DNA from: Castellaniella sp.
Lineage (GTDB): Bacteria; Pseudomonadota; Gammaproteobacteria; Burkholderiales; Burkholderiaceae_B
Direction: 5' to 3'
Length of the DNA stretch: 64,000 bases
Assembly: GCA_019104865.1 (NCBI GenBank)
Contig: JAHRWZ010000051.1
Coordinates: 1 to 64,000, forward strand
This document shows positions 46,732 through 55,004 of this stretch, one piece after another. Positions within the stretch are counted from its first letter, which is position 1; each line of letters opens with the position of its first letter. Made by a program: the position numbers and the translations under genes. Below the pieces are notes generated by a model, which was given only the letters and a program-made list of their open reading frames with translations, searched no databases and was not told where the DNA came from.

Positions 46732-47030
46732 CGACTAACATCCTTGAAAATCATGGCAGGCCAAGGGCCTGGGTCGCTGCCCGGTGAAGGCGGCGATCGC
46801 CAGGTGATGATAGCCCTTCCAGTCGAAGTCCGCCCCGTGAAATGAACAGGAAACAATCTGGGTCGCCCCGCTGATTGTTCCATATGTGGAAATTAGAATC
46901 GGCAAACGACGTATTTTTCTCTGTTCTTATACTTAATAAAATATCGTCATCACGGAGCGCATATCTTGGTAAGGCGAGGAGAAAAACATAAGCGCTGCGG
47001 TACGCGTGGCAATACAGGCAAGGAAATGAC
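46732..47030. other. Divergent intergenic region tehB-yqjG
   Basis: About 300 bases with no supported gene. An AT-rich core near 46880-46960 is where promoters for both divergent genes would sit. An open frame on the minus strand through most of it has no protein features. Confidence 0.4.
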
Positions 47031-48050
47031 ATGGGACTTTTGATCAATGGAAAATGGCATGATCAGTGGTACGACACGGACAGCACAGGTGGACGCTTCG
47101 TGCGCAGTGATGCGCAGTTCCGCAACTGGATCACGCCGGATGGCCGCCCGGGGCCGACCGGCACAGGGGGCTTCCGCGCTGAAGCGGGGCGCTACCATCT
47201 CTATGTGTCATTGGCCTGCCCATGGGCGCACCGGGTTCTGATCCTGCGGGCCCTGAAGGGCCTGGAAAAGATGATCAGCGTGTCGATCGTCAACTCCTAC
47301 ATGGGCGATCATGGCTGGACATTCGAGCCCGGTCCTGGTGTGATCGCCGACCCCGTTGGTGAAGCCCAATACCTGTATCAGGTCTACCAGCGCGCACAAG
47401 CCGATTACAGCGGACGAGTCACGGTGCCCATCCTGTGGGATCTGCAGCAAAACACCATCGTCAACAACGAATCCTCCGAAATCATCCGTATGTTGAATTC
47501 GGCCTTCGACGGCATTGGCGCGCGGGAAGGCGATTACGCTCCGGTAGATCTATTGCCCGAGATCGACGCCATCAACAGCAAGGTCTACGATAAGGTCAAT
47601 AACGGGGTTTATAAGGCGGGTTTTGCAACATCCCAGAAAGTCTACGAGCAGGAAGTCAGAGCGCTGTTTGCTTGCCTGGACACCCTGGAAGACACGCTGG
47701 GGCGCCAGCGTTGTTTGCTAGGCGACCGAATCACCGAGAGCGACTGGCGACTGTTCACCACACTGATCCGGTTCGACACCGTCTACTACGGTCACTTCAA
47801 GTGCAATTTGAAACGCCTGGTCGACTATAAAAACCTCTGGAGCTACACACGCGAGCTGTATCAACGGCCAGGTATTGCGGACACCGTGAGCTTCGACCAC
47901 ATCAAGCTGCATTATTACCGCAGCCACCGAAGCATCAATCCGACTGGCATTGTCCCACTCGGGCCAACGCTGGATCTTGATCGAGCGCCCGATCGCGTCT
48001 TCTCCGAGCCTATGGGTTCATCCTCAGGCACGGCTTCCCGGTCGCGATAA
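47031..48050 (+). CDS. yqjG: Glutathionyl-hydroquinone reductase (Xi-class GST)
   Basis: 339 residues, near the 328 of E. coli YqjG. Active-site cysteine in SLACPWAHRVLILRALKGL, the helical C-terminal domain with RWRLFTTLIRFDTVYYGHFKCN (seen as DWRLFTTLIRFD and YYGHFKCNLK), and end DHIKLHYYRSHRSINPTGIVP. Reduces glutathionyl-hydroquinones to hydroquinones. ATG 47031 follows GGAAATGAC. Confidence 0.94.
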   Translation: MGLLINGKWHDQWYDTDSTGGRFVRSDAQFRNWITPDGRPGPTGTGGFRAEAGRYHLYVSLACPWAHRVLILRALKGLEKMISVSIVNSYMGDHGWTFEPGPGVIADPVGEAQYLYQVYQRAQADYSGRVTVPILWDLQQNTIVNNESSEIIRMLNSAFDGIGAREGDYAPVDLLPEIDAINSKVYDKVNNGVYKAGFATSQKVYEQEVRALFACLDTLEDTLGRQRCLLGDRITESDWRLFTTLIRFDTVYYGHFKCNLKRLVDYKNLWSYTRELYQRPGIADTVSFDHIKLHYYRSHRSINPTGIVPLGPTLDLDRAPDRVFSEPMGSSSGTASRSR

Positions 48051-48094
48051 TCGGCATCGTCTTCACCCATGCGCCACAACAGGGATTGCATCCG

Positions 48095-48805
48095 CTATTC
48101 AGCCAGCAGCAACGCATCCAGATCGAGGATGGCGATCTGGCGTTGCCCCGTTTGCCTGATCCAGCCAGCCGCCTCGAATTCACCCAATCGACGGCTGACG
48201 GTTTCGGGCGTGGTGCCCAGGAACGACGCCAGGTTTCTACGGCTCATGGGCAAGCTGAAGTCGCTGGAATTTGCCTGTTCCGCCTGATCGGCCAGATACA
48301 GCGCCAGCCGGGCATTGATCGATGCTGTGGCAATGGCCGCTGTTTGTTTTTCACTGGCTCCCAGGCGCCGCGACAGCTCGGCCAGCACATGCAGGCCAAT
48401 GTCGGGATATTCGAGCAGCAGCTCGCGCACATCGGCCTGGTGGATCGTACAGACTTGGGATGTCTGCATGGCTTCGGCATAGGAGTCGTGATCGCTCGAA
48501 GAGAACAGGTCGAGCTCGCCCGCGAAATCACCCGCCTTCAATATCCGGACGAGTTGCTCTTTGCCTGAATCGGAAAGACGATAGACCTTGATGCTTCCTC
48601 GATGGACGATAAACAGTTTGTCCGATTTGTCGCCGGGCCCATGAATGAATTCCCCTCGCTCATAGGTGCGCATGAACGCCTTCTTGGCGACAGACTCAAG
48701 CGCCTTGGGCGGCAAGTGGTTGAAGATCGGGACCCGCGACACGCACAGGACCCGCACGTGGCCGCCCCCTGTTTCAGACGATTCAGGAACAGAATTCATG
48801 CTCAT
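48095..48805 (-). CDS. Crp/Fnr-family transcriptional regulator
   Basis: 236 residues. cNMP-binding fold (about 25-145: GEFIHGPGDKSDKLFIVHRG) and winged HTH (about 170-225: MSRRNLASFLGTTPETVSRRL). The FNR 4Fe-4S cysteine set is absent; only two cysteines are visible (about residues 21 and 121), so oxygen sensing by a 4Fe-4S cluster is unlikely. ATG 48805 overlaps the ATPase stop (ATGA), so it is co-translated with a metal pump and may sense metal or thiol state. Confidence 0.9.
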   Translation of the reverse strand: MSMNSVPESSETGGGHVRVLCVSRVPIFNHLPPKALESVAKKAFMRTYERGEFIHGPGDKSDKLFIVHRGSIKVYRLSDSGKEQLVRILKAGDFAGELDLFSSSDHDSYAEAMQTSQVCTIHQADVRELLLEYPDIGLHVLAELSRRLGASEKQTAAIATASINARLALYLADQAEQANSSDFSLPMSRRNLASFLGTTPETVSRRLGEFEAAGWIRQTGQRQIAILDLDALLLAE

Positions 48806-50691
48806 GCGAATTGACTCCTGGGTAGTGGCAGAGCTCGCACAAACGCTCCGGGCGCCCGGTAGCGTATCAGTCTAATTGCATTGAGGGTCACGATCAGCAC
48901 GCTCAATTCATGAATCAGCATGCCTGACGCCAGGAAGATCTTGCCCAGCAACACACCGGCCAGCAGCAGGACGACAGTGCCCACGGCCAGGGCCGTATTC
49001 TGCTTCATGTTGCGCACGGTAGCCTTGGACAGCGAATACGCATGGGAAAACTGGTCCAGCCGGTCCGACATCAGCACGATATCGGCTGTTTCCATCGAGA
49101 TGTCGGTCCCACTGGTCCCCATCGCCAGACCGACGTCAGCCATCGCCAGTGCCGGCGCATCGTTGACGCCATCACCGACCATCGCCACGCGATAGCCTTC
49201 GCTCGTCAGCTTCTTGACCCAGGCCACCTTGTCCTGCGGCAACAGTTCAGCATGAACCGCATCCAGGCCGAGCTCGTCGCCCACCAGTTGCGCCGTATGG
49301 CGATTGTCGCCGGTGAGCATGATGGCCTTTTTCACGCCGGCATCCCGCAGTTGTGCGATGGCGGCCTTGGCCTCGGGCTTGATCTGGTCCGCAATCGAGA
49401 TAACCCCCGCCAACTGCCGATCGACCGCCACCAGCACCGCGGTGTTGCCGGCTTTCTCGCGATTGATTGCATAGGCTTCGGCATCCGCATCGATGGTCAC
49501 GCCCTGGTCCACCATAAGTTTACGGTTGCCGATGGCCAGATGCCGGCCCGCTACGGTAGCGATCATGCCACCGCCCTTCACGATTTCCACATCTTGCGGC
49601 TCGTGCGCCAGGGAAAGCTCACGCTTTCTGGCTTCGCCGACGATGGTTTGGCCCAAATGGTGTTCGGAAACCTTTTCGGCGTCCGCCACCATACGCAGCA
49701 GCGTACTGTCGTCCATGCCCCAGCTCTTGATGTCGGTGACTTCGGGCTTGCCCTTGGTCAGCGTGCCGGTCTTGTCGAAAACGACCGCGTCGATCCTGGA
49801 AAGCTTTTCCATGATTTCGCCACCCTTGACCAGTACGCCGTTGCGCGCGCCGTTGCCGATACCCGCCACCATGGATACCGGTGCCGAGATGACGAGGGCC
49901 CCCGGACAGGCGATGACCAGAAACGTGAGTGCGAGTTCGACGTTGCGCGACATTGCATACACGAGGATGGACAGAACGACGATGCCGGGGGTATAGATCT
50001 GTGCGAAGCGATCCAGGAATTTCTGTGTCTTGGTCCTGGATTCCTGTGCCTCTTCCACCATTTCGATGATTTTCGCGAAAGTGGTGTCGTCGCCCACCCG
50101 GTCGGCGGTGACTTCGATATAGCCGCTGTCCAGGATGGTGCCGCTGAACACCCGGTCGCCCACGGCCTTGCCGGCGGGGACGGATTCACCCGTGATGGCC
50201 GCCTCGACGATCAGCGCCCGGCCGGCGGCAATCACCCCGTCCACCGCAACCTTTTCACCAGAGCGGATCAGCACCCGGTCGCCCTTGACGACTTCCTCGA
50301 CCGGGACCTTGATGTGGCCTTCCGCGCGGATCACCGTGGCTTCGGTCGGCGTCTGGTCGATCAGTTCACGCAGGGAAGACCGCGTTTTTTCGAGGGTACG
50401 CGATTCAAGATACCCGCCAAAAATGAAGAGAAAGGTCACAACAGCGGATTCAACGTATTCGCCAATGATCAAGGCGCCGACGACTGCGATGGTCACCAGT
50501 AATTCAATACTGAAGGCTTTCATGCGCAGCGCCTTGAAGGCCTTGATGGCAATGAAATAGCCGGCGAACAACGAAGACCCAATCAAGACATAGTCCTTCC
50601 ATTGGGCGAACCCCGCCAAATGCAACGCCAGTGCGATCGCCAGCAGCAGACCTGCGCCGCCAGCGACCTGGGTATTATTGATAGGTTTCAT
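48802..50691 (-). CDS. P1B-type heavy-metal ATPase with CPG motif
   Basis: 629 residues, six to eight helices, no N-terminal HMA domain. Actuator TGES, phosphorylation DKTGTLT (about residue 303), HP dipeptide replaced by SEHHLGQ, hinge GDGVNDAPALA. The membrane metal motif in helix 6 reads CPG (residues 262-264) rather than CPC, CPH or SPC, and the last helices have HELSVLIVTLNAIRL. Metal specificity is therefore not predictable from standard rules. A separate HMA protein is encoded 18 bases upstream. Confidence 0.9.
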   Translation of the reverse strand: MKPINNTQVAGGAGLLLAIALALHLAGFAQWKDYVLIGSSLFAGYFIAIKAFKALRMKAFSIELLVTIAVVGALIIGEYVESAVVTFLFIFGGYLESRTLEKTRSSLRELIDQTPTEATVIRAEGHIKVPVEEVVKGDRVLIRSGEKVAVDGVIAAGRALIVEAAITGESVPAGKAVGDRVFSGTILDSGYIEVTADRVGDDTTFAKIIEMVEEAQESRTKTQKFLDRFAQIYTPGIVVLSILVYAMSRNVELALTFLVIACPGALVISAPVSMVAGIGNGARNGVLVKGGEIMEKLSRIDAVVFDKTGTLTKGKPEVTDIKSWGMDDSTLLRMVADAEKVSEHHLGQTIVGEARKRELSLAHEPQDVEIVKGGGMIATVAGRHLAIGNRKLMVDQGVTIDADAEAYAINREKAGNTAVLVAVDRQLAGVISIADQIKPEAKAAIAQLRDAGVKKAIMLTGDNRHTAQLVGDELGLDAVHAELLPQDKVAWVKKLTSEGYRVAMVGDGVNDAPALAMADVGLAMGTSGTDISMETADIVLMSDRLDQFSHAYSLSKATVRNMKQNTALAVGTVVLLLAGVLLGKIFLASGMLIHELSVLIVTLNAIRLIRYRAPGAFVRALPLPRSQFA

Positions 50692-50709
50692 ATCGTACTC
50701 CGGTCGTAT

Positions 50710-50931
50710 TTACGAAACTTTCCTGGACAGCACCGGATAACCCAACTGCACGATGGCGTTCTGCAGTATGTCGGCATCTGTCCTGGATGAATCGAACTCG
50801 GCCCGGACACGGCCGGAATTGAACATCACCTTGACTTCATTTACACCATCGACCTTGGAGACGGTATTCTCGATTTTTTTGACACAGGAAGGACAGGTGA
50901 AGGGTTCCATATTGAAAACGACTTTTTGCAT
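50710..50931 (-). CDS. Heavy-metal-associated (HMA) domain protein
   Basis: 73 residues, one ferredoxin-like HMA domain. The metal site is TCPSCVKKIENTVSK (CxxC with Cys near 13 and 16). Probably a cytosolic metallochaperone feeding the CPG ATPase that follows after 18 bases and itself lacks an HMA domain. Promoter region upstream contains an AATCAA-N6-TTGATT repeat. Confidence 0.9.
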   Translation of the reverse strand: MQKVVFNMEPFTCPSCVKKIENTVSKVDGVNEVKVMFNSGRVRAEFDSSRTDADILQNAIVQLGYPVLSRKVS

Positions 50932-51043
50932 GTCATGCTCCTGATTGATGAATTGACGACTTCATCTTAACGAAGCCTTACCCTTCAGGCATTGACCGCC
51001 GACAAGTTTCAGAAAATCATTCAAATACACAGAAATCATTCTC

Positions 51044-51061
51044 AATCAAAATCGATTGATT
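51044..51061. promoter_or_regulatory. AATCAA-N6-TTGATT inverted repeat
   Basis: Perfect 6-bp arms (51044-51049 and 51056-51061), about 110 bases upstream of the HMA gene, in an AT-rich stretch. Arm sequence recalls half-sites of Crp/Fnr regulators but in outward order. The Crp/Fnr protein of the same operon is the obvious candidate ligand. Confidence 0.4.
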
Positions 51062-51110
51062 GATTTCTCATTCCGGACAACACGTATCCCTTCAATCAAA
51101 AACTGAAGAA

Positions 51111-51344
51111 TCAGCCGCATCGATCTTTTATTTCCTCATCCACATGGGACAAAACCCATGTCCAAATCCGCAAGGCGCAGCAAGGACCTGGCAGGCCAGT
51201 TGGGTCAGGCTGTACCTGATCGTCCGACACAATCACCCCCCATTCCGCCTGGATCGCTTTTTCATAAGCATAAATTGCGTCGCTAATGCACTGATTTTCC
51301 TGTAGTATGTTCAATTGTTGCAACGCAGCAATTGACAGTCCCAT
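51111..51344 (-). CDS. Hypothetical small protein
   Basis: 77 residues, MGLSIAALQQLNILQENQC to DEEIKDRCG. GGAGG lies six bases before ATG 51344, a very good ribosome-binding site. No family, signal or membrane segment is obvious. Three cysteines are visible. Divergent from the phasin-like gene at 51405. May be a genuine unknown gene; alternatively chance. Confidence 0.4.
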   Translation of the reverse strand: MGLSIAALQQLNILQENQCISDAIYAYEKAIQAEWGVIVSDDQVQPDPTGLPGPCCALRIWTWVLSHVDEEIKDRCG

Positions 51345-51404
51345 CGAGAGCCTCCGGTCGAATGCGGTCATCGCCAGCCCAGGCCTCACAACGGAGAACC
51401 ACAC

Positions 51405-52208
51405 ATGGAAGATTTGCACCAACAGATCCGCGATAGCCAGAAGGCACTGCTGGCGCGTGTGCATCATGTCCAGTTTCTGTTTCTGGATGGCTTCGAGAAG
51501 CTTGTCAGCCTCAACCTTCAGGCAGTGCGAGGCCGCCTCGATGAGGCAGTTGACCGGGTCAAGACATCCGATACGCAATCAGGAGAGCCTGATCCTCTGG
51601 CGCAGTTTGCACAGCGGGTGCGGCATCAGTTCGACCATCACCTGGCTTATGGACGCCAGCTCGGTGAAATCATCGAGGGCCTGCAGTCTGGCCTGCATAA
51701 ACTGACACTGACCGAACTCGATCGTGATCAGCCTCCGGCAATCGTTGCCCCTTCCCGGACTCGGCCGGTCATCAAACGGTCTACGCGTCAGACCGTAAAA
51801 TCCGCCGTCCGGGATGCGCAGTCCGGCGCAAAGCCTGTCGCGGCAGCAGCCGCGCCCACAAAGGAGAAAGCTGCCAAAGCCCCGTCGCGCACCAAGCGCC
51901 AGGCCGCATCTCATCCGCGTTCCGCAAAACCGCCTGTCATGAGCAAGCCGGATAAGGGCCTGCCCACAGCCAAGGCGGTTGCCAAGACCGCTGCTAAACG
52001 GGGCGCACCGGCCGTCAAACCAGTCGTGCGCCCGGCTGCCGCGGTCACACGCCAACCGGCTGTTGCACCGGTGACTTCAGTGGCGGCGCCACAGCCGACG
52101 ACCGCCGCTGCGGCGAGAAAGCCTGCGCAGGCACCGGTCAATGTCATCGGCCATCTGGTTGCGCAAACGACGCCAGAGGGTTCAGAAAAGGACTCCTCCC
52201 AGTCGTAG
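51405..52208 (+). CDS. Phasin-like protein with basic Ala/Pro/Lys tail
   Basis: 267 residues. The N-terminal 110 residues are helical and resemble phasins (LLARVHHVQFLFLDGFEKLVSLNLQAVRG). The C-terminal 150 residues are low complexity, rich in Ala, Pro, Lys and Arg (TAKAVAKTAAKRGAPAVKP), like the PhaF-type histone-like DNA-binding tail. PhaF proteins coat PHA granules and tether them to the nucleoid. No pha biosynthetic gene is in the window. Confidence 0.7.
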   Translation: MEDLHQQIRDSQKALLARVHHVQFLFLDGFEKLVSLNLQAVRGRLDEAVDRVKTSDTQSGEPDPLAQFAQRVRHQFDHHLAYGRQLGEIIEGLQSGLHKLTLTELDRDQPPAIVAPSRTRPVIKRSTRQTVKSAVRDAQSGAKPVAAAAAPTKEKAAKAPSRTKRQAASHPRSAKPPVMSKPDKGLPTAKAVAKTAAKRGAPAVKPVVRPAAAVTRQPAVAPVTSVAAPQPTTAAAARKPAQAPVNVIGHLVAQTTPEGSEKDSSQS

Positions 52209-52358
52209 GCGAATTTCCTGATCCCCGATCCCGCCGCGCCAGGCCGCCTTATCGGCCTGGCGAAGCACATTGCCGAGCGCCACGCGCTTGATGCGCGGCG
52301 GTTTCACCGCCCTATCCGCCACGCCTGCTAAGATCCAGACTCGCGTTTTCTTATTTCG

Positions 52359-53246
52359 GTGCCCCTCTTGAATGCCCGCCAACTGCTCGGCCTCGTTCTG
52401 CTCACGCTGATGTGGGGCTTGAACTGGCCTGTGATGAAACTGGGCCTGCACGAGTGGAGCCCATTATGGTTTCGCGCTGTGACCATGGCCGGCGGCGCCC
52501 TGGTGCTGCTGATCTATTACCGGCGACAAGGGGTTCCGCTGTTGCCGTGCGGCGCGCGGCAATGGCGCAGCGTCGTCGTGCTGGGCCTGCCCAACGTGAT
52601 GGGCTGGCATGGCCTATCCATCATCGGAGTCTCTTTGCTACCGGCAGGGCGGGCCGCCATCCTGGGCTTCACCATGCCCGTGTTCACCGTGCTGCTGTCC
52701 GTGTTTTTTTACGGAGAACGCTTCACGGCGCGCCTGGCCCTGGCCGTCAGTGCCGTCCTGATCGCCATCGCCCTGCTGCTTTGGAACGAGCTCAGCAGGC
52801 TCGCCGGTAGCCCCGTGGGCATTGTGTGGATGCAGGCAGCCGCGTTTTGCTGGGCGCTGGGCACAGTCTGGATGCAGCGCGCAAAACTGACGCTGGCACC
52901 CGAAACCCTGGTGATCTGGATGCTGGCGCTGTCATCGTTGGCCCTCGGGCTGGTGGCTTCGGTCACTGAACCCGCACCGCAATGGCCCGCAAGCCCTGCC
53001 ATGTGGGGCGTACTGTTATGGTCGATGCTGCTGAACTACGGCGCAGCCCAGGTCATCTGGTTCGCCATGGCGCGCGCCTTGCCGGCATCCACCAGCGCCA
53101 TGAGTGTCACCGCCATACCGATCGTCGGCATCCTGAGCAGCATGCTGATCGGCGAACGACCCAGTTGGCAGGACGGGCTGGCCGTCGTGTGCGTGGTGGT
53201 GGCCATCAGCGCCGTATTGCTGCGGCCGGTCAGGCGCGGCAGGTAG
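52359..53246 (+). CDS. EamA/DMT-family transporter
   Basis: 295 residues with ten predicted helices in two EamA repeats (about 5-135 and 150-285). Start motif LLTLMWGLNWPVMKLGL. Typical metabolite exporter size. Start taken at GTG 52359; TTG 52368 is an alternative. Substrate unknown. Confidence 0.85.
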   Translation: MPLLNARQLLGLVLLTLMWGLNWPVMKLGLHEWSPLWFRAVTMAGGALVLLIYYRRQGVPLLPCGARQWRSVVVLGLPNVMGWHGLSIIGVSLLPAGRAAILGFTMPVFTVLLSVFFYGERFTARLALAVSAVLIAIALLLWNELSRLAGSPVGIVWMQAAAFCWALGTVWMQRAKLTLAPETLVIWMLALSSLALGLVASVTEPAPQWPASPAMWGVLLWSMLLNYGAAQVIWFAMARALPASTSAMSVTAIPIVGILSSMLIGERPSWQDGLAVVCVVVAISAVLLRPVRRGR

Positions 53247-53455
53247 AGCTGCTGGCAACTTTGCTGCCACACGTGCAGGGCACCCACATCCCTGACATCC
53301 CCGTTCCAGAAGCAGTGCCAGGGCACTGTGACCAGATGGATCGGTGCGACCGACCACGTGCAGGTCTCACGGATCATGCGGCGCAGAGCCCTTATCGGCA
53401 ACCGAGCCTTCAGCCTACCCGCCAGCGGTCCCGACTGCAATTCATGGTTCATATG

Positions 53456-54856
53456 TCACGATGCCAGACAATAAGACGCCTTCCGCAACCGGCTCAGGCT
53501 GAGCACGACCGCCACCGCCGTCGCCGCCACCGCAACCCACAGGCTGATCCGCACCGCCTGTCGTGCCGCAGTTGAAGCTCCGCCCTGCGCGTACACGGCC
53601 AGCAGCACCCCCACCAGCGCGGTCCCCAGGCACTGGCCAAACGTGCGCATGATGGCCAGCACTCCCGAGGCATAGCCGCTGTGCTCGCGCGACACATTCG
53701 ACAGCATTTCACGGTTGTTGGGGCTTTGAAAGCAGCCAAAGCCGACCCCGCACAGGAAACAGCGCGCGAGGATGTCCCAGATCCGCGGCTGCTCGGGCAA
53801 CAGCGCCAGCGAAACCAGACCGGCCGCCAGCACGAACAAGCCGATGGTGGAGATCACAGCAGGAGACACCCTGTCGGCAAGCCGTCCCGCATGAGGGGCC
53901 ACCAGCACGATGCCCACCGGCCATGGCGTGAACAACAGCGCGGTTTCGAAGGCGCTGTAGCCGTACACGTTCTGGAACAGAAAGGGCAAGGCCACGAAAG
54001 TGGCGCCCTGCCCGACGAACGACGCCATCGAGGTCAGGGAAGCCAGTGAAAACCGGGCGGACGCAAAGATGACGGGGGGCAGCAGTGGTTGTCTGGCATG
54101 GCGCATGCGCCAGACAAATCCCGCACCAGCAAGCAACGCGATCAACGCATACCAGCCGTCTCCCGGCATCGCCGCATGATTGGCCGCCATGATCAGCGCC
54201 CCCACCAGCACGGCGGACAGCACCGCCCCCGGCGAATCGAAAGGTTCACGCACAAGCGCCGAGCTCGCGGGAATGGATCTCGCGGCAAGCACCAGCGCCA
54301 TCACACCAGGCCCCATGTTCAAGGCGAACAGCCATCGCCAGCCCCAGGTATCCAGTAGCGTGCCACCGACAATCGGGGCCATGGCGGTGCTGGCCGCAAT
54401 CAGCAGCGCGTTCAGTCCCAGAACCCGGCCCAGCAAGCGAGTGGGAAACGCCGATCGCAATATCGCCGGCCCGATGCTGACCACAGCCGCCCCGCCCAGG
54501 CCCTGCAAAACCCGCATGGCAATCAGTACAGAGGCATCGGGCGCCAGCGCGCACGCCGCCGACGCCAGGGTGAACACGGCAAGGCCGAACAGGAACAATG
54601 ACCGGAACCCGAGGCGGCTGGCCAGTGCGGCAAAAATGGCCAAAGTCATGGCGACGGCCAACAGGTACGCATTTGCAAACCACACGGCAACGGCCAGCGA
54701 AACCCGCAGAGCGCCGGCCATGGACGGCAACGCAATGTTGATCACGGCACCATCGAACACCACCATGACGGTGGCGGTCATCAACGCCGCCATGACGATC
54801 GCGCGTTTGCGGCCCGGCAGTCCTTCATCGCCGGGCATGTCTGTGAACAATTCCAT
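53456..54856 (-). CDS. MFS drug-efflux transporter, EmrB/QacA-like
   Basis: 466 residues, about fourteen helices. DHA2-type segment VVFDGAVINIALPSMAGAL and LQGLGGAAVVSIGPAILRSAFP. Start at ATG 54856, AAGGTGG seven bases upstream. Divergent from a LysR gene (148-base gap with a 12-bp palindrome), the usual arrangement for a regulated exporter. Confidence 0.87.
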   Translation of the reverse strand: MELFTDMPGDEGLPGRKRAIVMAALMTATVMVVFDGAVINIALPSMAGALRVSLAVAVWFANAYLLAVAMTLAIFAALASRLGFRSLFLFGLAVFTLASAACALAPDASVLIAMRVLQGLGGAAVVSIGPAILRSAFPTRLLGRVLGLNALLIAASTAMAPIVGGTLLDTWGWRWLFALNMGPGVMALVLAARSIPASSALVREPFDSPGAVLSAVLVGALIMAANHAAMPGDGWYALIALLAGAGFVWRMRHARQPLLPPVIFASARFSLASLTSMASFVGQGATFVALPFLFQNVYGYSAFETALLFTPWPVGIVLVAPHAGRLADRVSPAVISTIGLFVLAAGLVSLALLPEQPRIWDILARCFLCGVGFGCFQSPNNREMLSNVSREHSGYASGVLAIMRTFGQCLGTALVGVLLAVYAQGGASTAARQAVRISLWVAVAATAVAVVLSLSRLRKASYCLAS

Positions 54857-54947
54857 GGGATTCCACCTTGTTGTCATTGATCCTGTCAAAAAATATAATC
54901 GCGACCAGGACAAGGCGGAAGACGCACCGATTGCAGTTATATATTGC

Positions 54948-54959
54948 ATGGCGCGCCAT
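54948..54959. promoter_or_regulatory. ATGGCGCGCCAT palindrome between MFS and LysR genes
   Basis: A perfect 12-bp palindrome, flanked by two copies of ATATATTGC (near 54939 and 54958). Located in the divergent intergenic region, so a candidate LysR operator. If translation of the LysR gene began at ATG 54949 it would be coding; the start at 55005 makes it non-coding. Confidence 0.4.
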
Positions 54960-55004
54960 ATATTGCGCCTGCCACGATACTCCCGCAACCGCCAGGCACG
55001 ACGC

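Noticed and set aside
46751..47047. A 98-codon minus-strand frame upstream of yqjG
   Set aside because: Overlaps the yqjG start, no ribosome-binding site, no recognised family; the region is better read as divergent promoters.
49042..50502. A 486-codon open frame on the plus strand
   Set aside because: Antisense to the P-type ATPase gene; rich in His/Asp/Arg as expected for a GC-rich shadow.
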